In this document: in pieces, positions 1 through 5,342 of the stretch
Layout of the letters: each line of letters starts with the position of its first letter
Numbering within the stretch: the first letter of the stretch is position 1
Source of the DNA: VRUE01 sp036379955
Lineage (GTDB): Bacteria > Actinomycetota > Thermoleophilia > Solirubrobacterales > 70-9
DNA: 8,873 bases
Reading direction: 5' to 3'
Assembly: GCA_036379955.1 (NCBI GenBank)
Contig: DASVFR010000014.1
Location: 1-8,873 of the forward strand
Position numbers and translations under genes: made by a program
The notes under the pieces: model-generated
Database searches by the model: none
Seen by the model: only the letters and a program-made list of their open reading frames with translations
What the model was told of the DNA's origin: nothing

Positions 1-740
1 GTCCCGGCCGGGGCCAGCAGCGTGTTCGCGAACGCGAGCGCGGCCGAGCCGCCCGCCGCGAGGGCGCTGCCGCCGTTGAAGCCGAACCAGCCGAACCACA
101 GGAGACCGGCGCCGAGCAGCACGTAGACGGCGTTGTGAGGCAGCAGCGCCTGGCGGCCGTAGTCCTTGCGGGCCCCGACGACCAATGCGGCCGCCAGCGC
201 CGAGAAGCCCGAGCCCATCTCGACCGGGACGCCGCCGGCGAAGTCGAGCGTGCCGCCGGCCGCGAGCCAGCCGCCGCCGAAGGCCCAGTGGGCGAGTACC
301 GCGTAGACGAGCACCGACCAGAGCGCGGCGAAGACGAGGAAGGCGCCGAACCGCATGCGCTCGACCACCGCACCCGAGACCAGCGCCGTGGTGATGATGC
401 AGAAGGTCGCCTGGAAGGCCATGAAGACGAGGTGGGGGATGGTCGTCCCTTCGCGCGGAGCGAAGTCGACGCCGTGCAGGCCGACGTAGCCGAGCCCGCC
501 GATCAGCGACCCGGTGCCGTCGAAGGCGAGCGAGTAGCCGACCACGGCCCAGGTGACCATCGCGATCGCGATCGCGGCGATGCTCATCATGAAGGTGTTG
601 AGCGTGTTCTTCGAGCGCACCAGACCGGCGTAGAAGAGGCCGAGCGCCGGCGTCATCATCAAAACCAGCGCCGTCGCCGCCAGCATCCAGGCGGTGTCGC
701 CGCTGTCGACCTGCGCCGCCGCGAGCGGCAGGGCGTTCAC
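1..740 (-). CDS. amt: Ammonium channel Amt, N-terminal ~246 residues (cut by the window edge)
   Basis: Membrane channel of the Amt/Mep/Rh family that conducts ammonium into the cell. The reading frame is open from a GTG at 740 to the left edge. It shows successive hydrophobic helices and family landmarks: GLFYAGLVRSKN (helix 1), AFQATF then VERMRF, AHWAFGGGWL, DFAGG, and WFGWFGFNGGS. Aligned by eye with E. coli AmtB there is a constant +6 offset. Phe107 of the gate is kept (Phe113), the twin-His residue His168 is Glu174 (codon 219-221), and Trp148 is Phe154. The start is fixed by overlap: the GTG shares four bases (GTGA) with the stop of the upstream PII gene, so the two are translationally coupled. 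No cleavable signal peptide is obvious, but the N-terminus is short and periplasmic, as in the family. The family call is very safe; the unusual pore residues rest on my alignment. Confidence 0.95.
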   Translation of the reverse strand, partial: MNALPLAAAQVDSGDTAWMLAATALVLMMTPALGLFYAGLVRSKNTLNTFMMSIAAIAIAMVTWAVVGYSLAFDGTGSLIGGLGYVGLHGVDFAPREGTTIPHLVFMAFQATFCIITTALVSGAVVERMRFGAFLVFAALWSVLVYAVLAHWAFGGGWLAAGGTLDFAGGVPVEMGSGFSALAAALVVGARKDYGRQALLPHNAVYVLLGAGLLWFGWFGFNGGSALAAGGSAALAFANTLLAPAG

Positions 741-1090
741 GAGTCCACCGGCGTCACCGCGCCGTGATCGGTCTCGCCGGTGCGGATCCGCACCGCCTGC
801 TCCAGGGGCAGGACGAAGATCTTGCCGTCCCCTACCTCCCCGGTGCGCGCCCCCTCGCAGAGCGCGTCGACGGTCGGCTGCACGAACTCGTCGGAGACGG
901 CGATCTCGAAGCGGACCTTCTCCGAGAGGCCCATCTTCACCGTCGTCCCGCGGTAGGTCTCGACCCGCTCGAGCTCGCCACCGTGGCCCTGCACGCGGGT
1001 CAGCGAGACGCCGCGCACCTCGGCCCGGTACAGCGCCTCGAGCACGTCGTTGGCCTTCTCGGGCCGCACGATGCCCACGACGAGTTTCAC
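737..1090 (-). CDS. glnK: PII nitrogen-regulatory protein (GlnB/GlnK family)
   Basis: Trimeric PII signal protein that binds ATP/ADP and 2-oxoglutarate and docks on partners, here almost certainly the Amt encoded directly downstream. It has 117 residues, close to the usual 112. The N-terminal strand MKLVVGIVRPEK, the T-loop region (residues 36-58, with Tyr46-Arg47-Gly48), TGEVGDGKIFV (B-loop) and RIRTGE (C-loop) are all present. Position 51, the Tyr that is uridylylated in proteobacteria and adenylylated in actinobacteria, is Val, and the usual GAEY segment reads GTTV. Arg47, which inserts into the Amt exit pore in the AmtB-GlnK complex, is kept. Translation starts at GTG 1088-1090, six bases after an AAGGAG ribosome site. 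The name glnK is chosen because of the amt linkage; glnB is equally defensible. Confidence 0.95.
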   Translation of the reverse strand: MKLVVGIVRPEKANDVLEALYRAEVRGVSLTRVQGHGGELERVETYRGTTVKMGLSEKVRFEIAVSDEFVQPTVDALCEGARTGEVGDGKIFVLPLEQAVRIRTGETDHGAVTPVDS

Positions 1091-1096
1091 GACTCG

Positions 1097-1102
1097 CTCC
1101 TT
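1097..1102 (-). promoter_or_regulatory. Ribosome-binding site of the PII gene
   Basis: AAGGAG on the minus strand, six bases before the GTG start. It supports GTG at 1090 as the true start. No clear nitrogen-regulator operator was recognised in the 87 bp between this gene and the divergent TPR gene. Confidence 0.75.
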
Positions 1103-1165
1103 CCCATCCCGTCCGCGAGCCTACATATTTCGCTCGAATCCAGTCGGACAGGGCGGTCCGCCTCC

Positions 1166-1171
1166 TACACT
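1166..1171 (+). promoter_or_regulatory. Candidate -10 box (TACACT) of a leaderless TPR transcript
   Basis: TACACT ends six bases before the ATG at 1178, so a transcript starting at the usual distance would begin at or next to the start codon. No Shine-Dalgarno sequence is visible before the ATG, which fits a leaderless mRNA, common in actinobacteria. The same hexamer TACACT occurs before the B12 riboswitch (5122-5127). No convincing -35 box is seen. Confidence 0.45.
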
Positions 1172-1177
1172 GGTCCG

Positions 1178-1549
1178 ATGCCTTCCGGGTCACAATCGGA
1201 TTCGACCTTCACGCTCTACCGGCGCGGGATCGAGCTGCTCGAGGAGGAGGACTTCGAGGAGGCGGCGGCGCCGCTGGAGGAGGCGGCGCGGCGGGCGCCG
1301 GAGAAGACCTCGGTGCGCGAGGCCCTGGGCCGCGCCTACTTTCGCGCCGGGCGCTTCGCCGCCGCGGCGGAGGAGTTCGCCGCGGTCGTCGAGCGCCACC
1401 AGGTCGACGACTACGCTCACTTCTGCCTCGGCCGCGCCCTCTCGAAGACGGGTGAGACCGAGCGCGCCCGCCACCACCTGGCGCTTGCCTCCAACCTGCG
1501 CCCCGATCGCCGCGATTACAGCTTCTATCGCGCGATGCTGGGAACCTAG
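1178..1549 (+). CDS. Small tetratricopeptide-repeat protein
   Basis: A 123-residue soluble protein made almost wholly of helical pairs with the TPR pattern. The pairs lie at about residues 13-42 (YRRGIELLEEEDFEEAAAPLEEA), 46-75 (REALGRAYFRAGRFAAAAEEFAAV) and 79-112 (YAHFCLGRALSKTGETERARHHL). Such proteins are protein-interaction scaffolds, and nothing in the sequence names a partner. The frame extends upstream to 764, but that part runs antisense through the PII gene and is discarded. The ATG at 1178 gives a compact TPR protein and sits just after a -10-like box. The stop lies three bases from the stop of the convergent kinase gene, leaving no room for a separate terminator. Function unknown. 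Confidence 0.85.
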   Translation: MPSGSQSDSTFTLYRRGIELLEEEDFEEAAAPLEEAARRAPEKTSVREALGRAYFRAGRFAAAAEEFAAVVERHQVDDYAHFCLGRALSKTGETERARHHLALASNLRPDRRDYSFYRAMLGT

Positions 1550-1552
1550 GCC

Positions 1553-3268
1553 CTAGGCGACGGCCGTGGCGTCGTCCTCCTCCTCGCGGTGGATGATCGG
1601 GAGGGTGGCGACGATTCGGGTGCCCTCGCCGGGGACGCTCTGCAGCTCCAGCTTGCCGCCGGCGAGGCCGACCCGTTCCCGCATTCCGATCAGGCCGAAG
1701 CCGTCGCTGCCGGCGTCCGGGTCGAAGCCGCCTCCCTCGTCGGAGACCGCGAGGCGCAGCGTGTCCTCGTTCTCGCTCACTTCGACCCTGGCGCGCTCGG
1801 CGCCGGAGTGCTGCGCCGCGTTGTTGAGCGCCTCCTGTACCAGCCGGTAGGCGGTGTCCTCGATCTCGACCTGCAGGCGGCGGTCCGTGCGCTCCGAGTG
1901 GAAGTCGAGGTCGAGGCTCAGCTCGACCTCGATCGCGCCGCCGGCGTCGAGCCGTTCGGCGAGCGCTTCCAGCGCGGCGCCGAGGCCGAGCTCGTCCAGC
2001 GCCGTCGGGCGCAGGTCGGCGATCAGCCGGCGCATCTCGGCGATCGTCTCGTCGACGCGTTCGATTCCCTCGGCGAGCAGCCGTTTGGTCTCCTCGGGCT
2101 CGCTGCGCCTGGCGGCCGAGAGCAGCACGCGCAAGCCGGCGAGGCTCTGCAGCGACTCGTCGTGCAGCTCCCGCGCCCAGCGCCCGCGCTCGCGCTCGGT
2201 GGCGGCGATGCTTTCCCGGGTGCGGTCCTTGGCCACCGACTGGGCAGTGGCGACCGCGGTGGCGGCGCTGGCGGCGAAGGAGACGAGAACCTGCTCGTCC
2301 TCGTCGGTGAAGCCGCCGCTGCGGCCGAGCGGGTCGAGGGCGACGAGCACGCCCAGCCCCTCGCCGCGGTAGACGAGCGGGGCAAGCAGCGCCGTCACCC
2401 CGATCTCGGGGCTGGCGGGCCGGGCAAGCAGGCTGGGGTCGAGGTCGCGCGTGCGCCGCGGCTCGCGCGCTTCGAGCACCTGGCCGGGGATCGAGCCGGC
2501 GATCGGCAGCGAAGCTTTGGCGGCCGGCCCGGCGCTCTCGCCGGCGACCGAGACCGGGACCAGGTCGTCGCCCTCGTGCAGCAGGATCAGCAGCGAGCGC
2601 GCTTCGACCAGGGCGCGGCCGCGCTTGACGACGATCTCGAGGATCCGACCGAGATCGGTCTCGCCGCCGACCGCGCGGGCGATCTCCGTCGTCGCCTCCA
2701 GCCGGTGAACGGCGCGCTCCATCTCGTCGCCCCGGCTCTCGACGCTGCGGTACAGGCGCGCGTTCTCGACCGCGATCGCCGCCCACTCGGCGAGGATCGT
2801 CGCCGATTGCTCGTCGGCCTCGTCGAACTCACCGTCGGCTTTCTCCGTCAGGTAGAGGTTGCCCCAGGCGTCGCCGCGGATCGTCACCGGCACGCCGAGG
2901 AAGGTCGTCATCGGCGGGTGGCCGGGCGGGAAGCCGTAGGAGCGGGGATGGCGGTTGACGTCGGCGAGGCGCAGCGAGCGCGGCTGCTCGATCAGCAGGC
3001 CGAGGACTCCGCGCCCGCGCGGCAGGTTGCCGATGACGCGGCGGGCCTCCTCGCCGATCCCGTGGGTGATGAAGCGCTCGAGCTCGTGGCGGTCCTCGTC
3101 AAGGACGCCGAGCGCGGCGTAGCGGGCGCCGGTCAGCTCGCAGGCGACCTCGAGCAGGCGGCGGAAGACCGTCTCGGGGTCGAGCTCGGCAAGGAGGCTG
3201 CGGCCGACCTCGATCAGCTCTCGCAAGCGCGGCTCGTCCAGCGCGCTGCTGTCAAAACCCTGTGTCAT
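1553..3268 (-). CDS. Soluble GAF-GAF sensor histidine kinase, DosS/DevS (NarL-type) family
   Basis: A 571-residue cytoplasmic sensor kinase with no membrane segment. Domains in order: GAF 1 (about 25-172), GAF 2 (about 195-345), the HisKA_3 dimerisation helix with phospho-acceptor His369 in RELHDESLQSLAG, and an HATPase_c domain with N-box QEALNNAAQHS (478-488), G1 SDEGGGFD (509-516) and G2 GFGLIGM (523-529). GAF 1 closely resembles mycobacterial DosS/DosT (FPPGHPPM...FLGVPV...GNLYLTEK). His117 and Tyr139 are 22 residues apart, as are the heme ligand His149 and distal Tyr171 of DosS as I recall them, so a heme-based O2/NO/CO or redox sensor is plausible but unproven. It is divergent from a NarL/DosR-like regulator gene that is the likely phosphotransfer partner. 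Start at ATG 3266-3268; the ribosome site is weak. Confidence 0.93.
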   Translation of the reverse strand: MTQGFDSSALDEPRLRELIEVGRSLLAELDPETVFRRLLEVACELTGARYAALGVLDEDRHELERFITHGIGEEARRVIGNLPRGRGVLGLLIEQPRSLRLADVNRHPRSYGFPPGHPPMTTFLGVPVTIRGDAWGNLYLTEKADGEFDEADEQSATILAEWAAIAVENARLYRSVESRGDEMERAVHRLEATTEIARAVGGETDLGRILEIVVKRGRALVEARSLLILLHEGDDLVPVSVAGESAGPAAKASLPIAGSIPGQVLEAREPRRTRDLDPSLLARPASPEIGVTALLAPLVYRGEGLGVLVALDPLGRSGGFTDEDEQVLVSFAASAATAVATAQSVAKDRTRESIAATERERGRWARELHDESLQSLAGLRVLLSAARRSEPEETKRLLAEGIERVDETIAEMRRLIADLRPTALDELGLGAALEALAERLDAGGAIEVELSLDLDFHSERTDRRLQVEIEDTAYRLVQEALNNAAQHSGAERARVEVSENEDTLRLAVSDEGGGFDPDAGSDGFGLIGMRERVGLAGGKLELQSVPGEGTRIVATLPIIHREEEDDATAVA

Positions 3269-3302
3269 CTCGGCCCTGCTTCCGGAGCCATTCGACCCGT
3301 CG

Positions 3303-3330
3303 ATTCTATCGCGGCGCGCTCAATGCTCAA
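3303..3330 (-). promoter_or_regulatory. Sigma70-like promoter of the sensor kinase gene
   Basis: On the minus strand, TTGAGC (3325-3330) is separated by 16 bases from TAGAAT (3303-3308), 34 bases before the kinase ATG. TTGAGC occurs twice (also 3318-3323), but only the outer copy has correct spacing. It is the best housekeeping-type promoter in the window. Confidence 0.55.
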
Positions 3331-3403
3331 CGATTTTGGTTACGCAGGTTCAAGCCGATTGGGTCCGCGGCAAAACACCGATGCCGGGTCTCGCGGCTAG
3401 GGG

Positions 3404-3409
3404 TTAGAT
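3404..3409 (+). promoter_or_regulatory. Candidate -10 box (TTAGAT) just before the response regulator start
   Basis: TTAGAT ends six bases before the GTG at 3416, the same geometry as TACACT before the TPR gene, so the mRNA may be leaderless. No -35 box is evident. The call is weak and serves mainly to support the GTG 3416 start. Confidence 0.3.
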
Positions 3410-3415
3410 GTCCGG

Positions 3416-4123
3416 GTGGGCCACGACGACGCATCCGCCTTCGGGCGTAATCTCGCCGCCGTGCCTTCCGATGTGCCCGGGGGAGCGGACGAGACATCGG
3501 AGACCACGATCGTCCTCGCCGACGATCACACGGTCATGCGCAACGCCCTGCGCATGCTGCTCGATGCCGAGCCCGATTTCAGAGTGGTCGCCGAGGCCGG
3601 CAAGGCCGAAGACGCGGTCCGCTACGTGCGCGGCCACAAGCCGGCCGTCCTCATCCTCGACCTCAACATGCCGGGAGGGTCGAGCCTCGACGCGATCCCC
3701 GACATCAAGGAGGCCTCGCCGGCGACCGAGATCGTCGTATTGACGATGCAGAACGAGCCGGCCTTTGCCCGGCGCGCCCTGCAGGCGGGGGTGCGCGGGT
3801 ACGTGCTCAAGGAGGCCGCCGACGCCGAGCTGGTCCAGGCCGTGCGCAGTGCGGCGGCGGGCGATACCTACCTGCAGCCGGCGCTCGGGGCGCGGTTGGC
3901 GGCGGGGGCCGATGGGCGGCAGTCGGACGAGCTGAGCGATCGTGAGCGGGACGTTTTGCGGTTGATCGCGCTCGGGCACACCAATGCGGAGGTGGCTGAG
4001 AAGCTATACATCAGCATTCGTACGGTGGAGAGTCATCGGGCGCATATTCAGCAGAAGTTGAGACTGTCTACAAGGGCGGAGTTGGTGCGGTATGCGCTGG
4101 AGCATGGGTTGGTTGAAACCTAG
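3416..4123 (+). CDS. NarL/DosR-family response regulator (receiver + LuxR-type HTH)
   Basis: A 235-residue DNA-binding response regulator. The receiver domain (about 31-150) has the acidic pair Asp36/Asp37, phospho-acceptor Asp82 in LILDLNMPG, Thr110 and Lys132. The C-terminal LuxR/GerE helix-turn-helix (about 172-233) has LSDRERDVLRLIALGHTNAEVA and the recognition part ISIRTVESHRAHI. It faces away from the GAF-GAF kinase gene and is the obvious partner. The first ~29 residues are a low-complexity extension. GTG 3416 follows a possible -10 box, while GTG 3461 and GTG 3473 are in-frame alternatives without a ribosome site. From about codon 160 the codons become G/T-ending, unlike the C-ending first half. 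A palindrome matching the DosR-box consensus was looked for in the divergent promoter and not found. Confidence 0.93.
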   Translation: MGHDDASAFGRNLAAVPSDVPGGADETSETTIVLADDHTVMRNALRMLLDAEPDFRVVAEAGKAEDAVRYVRGHKPAVLILDLNMPGGSSLDAIPDIKEASPATEIVVLTMQNEPAFARRALQAGVRGYVLKEAADAELVQAVRSAAAGDTYLQPALGARLAAGADGRQSDELSDRERDVLRLIALGHTNAEVAEKLYISIRTVESHRAHIQQKLRLSTRAELVRYALEHGLVET

Positions 4124-4140
4124 GTGACTCGGGGCGTGGG

Positions 4141-4254
4141 GGGACCTCCCCTAATGGGGGTTCCACTTGATCTTTTCGGTGGAGAGGGGAGGGCTGGCGC
4201 CTCTAGCTGCACTACGAAAAGACAAACCGTTCCACCCCCAATAGGGGAGGTCCC
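4141..4254. repeat. Long inverted repeat between convergent genes (REP pair / MITE-like / bidirectional terminator)
   Basis: Two 20-bp arms, 4141-4160 and 4235-4254, are reverse complements except for one position. A second matching block, TCTTTTCG (4171-4178) and CGAAAAGA (4215-4222), lies further in. Each arm is itself nearly palindromic (CCCC-TAAT-GGGG; CCCC-AATA-GGGG), so each can fold alone or the pair can fold as a ~114-nt cruciform. It fills the 154-bp gap between two convergent stop codons. There is no T-run typical of an intrinsic terminator and no clear target-site duplication at the edges. A bidirectional terminator or a REP/MITE-type element are the two readings. Confidence 0.8.
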
Positions 4255-4277
4255 TTCCAGGGTTCTTAGGTTGATCG

Positions 4278-4973
4278 TCAGGTGACTAGCGGGATTACGC
4301 AGCGGAACTTGCGAGTGTTAGTGGAAGAAGTAAAGAACACTTCCGCAGACGCGGACACAGTGACAACCCCGTAAAGCCCAGGCGACGAAACGACCGGTAT
4401 GTCGCTTGACCACTCGTCGCCTTTGTCTAGGTTCACTCCTGGTTCTTGGGCGAAGGCGGCTAGTTCGAGGGCCTCTGGCAATGTGCCTCCTTGGGCGGCG
4501 CAGGAGGAGGCGGCGGCTGGGGCGCTTAGGGGGGTTTCGGAGGGGGAGAGCTGCCAGCAGGCGCCGGCGAATTGTTTGGTGCCTGGGAGGCAGCCTGCTG
4601 TGTGGCCGTTGACGTTGGTGGCGTTGATCGCGTTGACGGCGTTTTGGGCGGTTTCGGCGTCGGTTGCGCTCTGGGCTCGGTCGGCGGTTTCGGCGTGGGC
4701 GGCGCTTGGGACCTGGCCGAGGCTTTGCAGGTCGATTTCGGCTCCGATGATCTTGCCGGTGTGGCCTTCGAGGCCGGCGAGCACGTCGGCCTTCAGCCGG
4801 TTTGCCGCGATCGAGTGCGGTTTCACCCTGTTGCCGGGGATCGATTTCACCCTGATCGCCCGCCCGTCCAGCTTCGCCTTCTTCGCCGCGTAGACCGTCC
4901 CACCCAGCGCCACGAACAAAGCCATAGCGGCGACCACCAGCGCCGGCGGCGGCAACCTCTTCCCCTGCTTCAT
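4278..4973 (-). CDS. Secreted/anchored stalk protein with Cys-rich C-terminal head (possible C-type-lectin-like fold)
   Basis: A 231-residue exported protein of unknown function. An N-terminal hydrophobic segment (residues 11-30, ALVVAAMALFVALGGTVYAA) is an uncleaved anchor or signal peptide. It is followed by a polar stalk (about 31-125) rich in A, N, D, T with short repeats such as AHAETADRAQSATDAETAQ, and then a globular head (about 126-231) with four cysteines (128, 139, 158, 225). The head pattern, CLPGTKQFAGACW, then SCAAQGGTLP, then EWSSD, then FRCVIPL, is reminiscent of short bacterial C-type-lectin-like domains; this is a pattern impression only. I recall this anchor-plus-stalk design from Thermoleophilia actinobacteria. 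The start is ATG 4973 behind AGGGAGGGG (4977-4985). The longer upstream frame crosses the riboswitch and is rejected. The 3' half is less GC-rich, with a strongly G/T-biased top strand. Confidence 0.8.
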   Translation of the reverse strand: MKQGKRLPPPALVVAAMALFVALGGTVYAAKKAKLDGRAIRVKSIPGNRVKPHSIAANRLKADVLAGLEGHTGKIIGAEIDLQSLGQVPSAAHAETADRAQSATDAETAQNAVNAINATNVNGHTAGCLPGTKQFAGACWQLSPSETPLSAPAAASSCAAQGGTLPEALELAAFAQEPGVNLDKGDEWSSDIPVVSSPGLYGVVTVSASAEVFFTSSTNTRKFRCVIPLVT

Positions 4974-4996
4974 GAGCCCCTCCCTCGGAAAAATCG

Positions 4997-5036
4997 CTTG
5001 TCTTTTGAGGCTAGGGCCGTCCCTATGAAAGACAAG
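4997..5036. repeat. Nested palindrome in the stalk-protein leader
   Basis: CTTGTCTTT (4997-5005) pairs perfectly with AAAGACAAG (5028-5036), and inside it TAGGG (5012-5016) pairs with CCCTA (5021-5025) around a four-base loop. It lies 24 bp upstream of the stalk-protein start and could be an operator, an mRNA leader hairpin or a transcription terminator. No consensus -10/-35 for the minus-strand gene could be fixed around it. Confidence 0.65.
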
Positions 5037-5059
5037 AAAGTTGGACGAAAGTTCGCCGC

Positions 5060-5085
5060 GCCCCTGCCGGCTCGCCGGACGGGGC
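5060..5085. repeat. GC-rich hairpin upstream of the riboswitch promoter
   Basis: GCCCC/GGGGC (5060-5064 with 5081-5085) and CCGGC/GCCGG (5067-5071 with 5074-5078) form a stem with a 2x2 internal loop. There is no T-run on either side, so an intrinsic terminator is not supported. The 5037-5059 and 5086-5121 stretches around it show nothing else I can name. Confidence 0.45.
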
Positions 5086-5121
5086 AGACTTACGCGCTCG
5101 CCTCGCTGCCGCTCCAGCGGA

Positions 5122-5127
5122 TACACT
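5122..5127 (+). promoter_or_regulatory. Candidate -10 box (TACACT) for the B12 riboswitch operon
   Basis: TACACT places a transcription start near 5134, just before the first conserved riboswitch bases. It is identical to the hexamer before the TPR gene. No recognisable -35 element. Confidence 0.45.
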
Positions 5128-5137
5128 CGCCGCGTAA

Positions 5138-5303
5138 ATAACGGTCGGTGGTCAAGGGAAGTCCGGTGAGAAGCCGGCGCGGTCCCGCCACTGTGACCGG
5201 GTCGAGCACGTCGTGGGCGCTTTTTTGCGTCAGCCACTGGGGATGACACGGATTCCCCGGGAAGGTGCGGCGAGCACACCCCGGAAGCCAGGAGACCTGT
5301 CCC
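5138..5303 (+). promoter_or_regulatory. Cobalamin (B12) riboswitch
   Basis: Sensor RNA that binds adenosylcobalamin or a related corrinoid and shuts down the downstream operon. The conserved core is unmistakable: GGTGGTCAAGGGAA (5147-5160), then a GTCCGGTGAGAAGCCGG hairpin, then GGTCCCGCCACTGTGACC (P5 with its conserved loop), AGCCACTGG, GGGAAGG (5259-5265), the GTGC/GCAC hairpin (5265-5277) and the B12 box GAAGCCAGGAGACCTG (5284-5299). The six-T run at 5221-5226 lies in a peripheral hairpin loop, not in a terminator position. The RNA ends about 40 bases before the first gene of the DUF4430/ECF operon, so that operon is under corrinoid feedback control. A long class with full peripheral elements is indicated. 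Confidence 0.95.
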
Positions 5304-5308
5304 CGGCC

Positions 5309-5339
5309 AGCCATGACAACCCTCGAGGAAAGGGTGGCT
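5309..5339 (+). promoter_or_regulatory. Candidate expression-platform hairpin overlapping the ribosome site
   Basis: ACCCT (5319-5323) pairs with AGGGT (5331-5335) around the loop CGAGGAA, and AGCC (5309-5312) pairs with GGCT (5336-5339) across a six-base bulge. The purine-rich ribosome site GAGGAAAGG (5325-5333) for ATG 5343 is therefore in the loop and stem. This suggests translational rather than transcriptional control by the riboswitch. The upstream ATG at 5313 is in the bulge and has no ribosome site. Confidence 0.5.
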
Positions 5340-5342
5340 TCA

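Noticed and set aside
135..767. Plus-strand open frame opposite amt/PII
   Set aside because: Antisense to well-supported Amt and PII reading frames and without any family motif.
1209..2786. Open frame of 525 codons on the minus strand overlapping the kinase in another frame
   Set aside because: Arg/Ala/Pro-rich low-complexity translation typical of a shadow frame. It also runs antisense through the TPR gene.
1589..3400. Long open frame of about 600 codons on the plus strand antisense to the kinase gene
   Set aside because: The minus-strand frame carries full GAF, HisKA_3 and HATPase motifs. The plus-strand frame has no recognisable domain and is a by-product of high GC content.
3269..3415. 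DosR-box-like operator in the divergent promoter
   Set aside because: No GGGAC-type palindrome of the DosR consensus could be found. Only promoter-like hexamers are supported.
5214..5233. Six-T run after GC-rich bases as an intrinsic terminator
   Set aside because: It lies in the loop of a peripheral riboswitch hairpin (GTGG...CCAC), upstream of the B12 box, not at the end of a stem.
4974..5279. Extended N-terminus of the stalk protein reaching into the riboswitch
   Set aside because: The extension has no family-like sequence. ATG 4973 has a strong AGGGAGGGG ribosome site and begins directly before the membrane segment.
5265..5342. Longer start (GTG 5265 or ATG 5313) for the first DUF4430 protein
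   Set aside because: GTG 5265 lies inside the riboswitch core, and ATG 5313 has no ribosome site and would put a charged stretch before the signal peptide.
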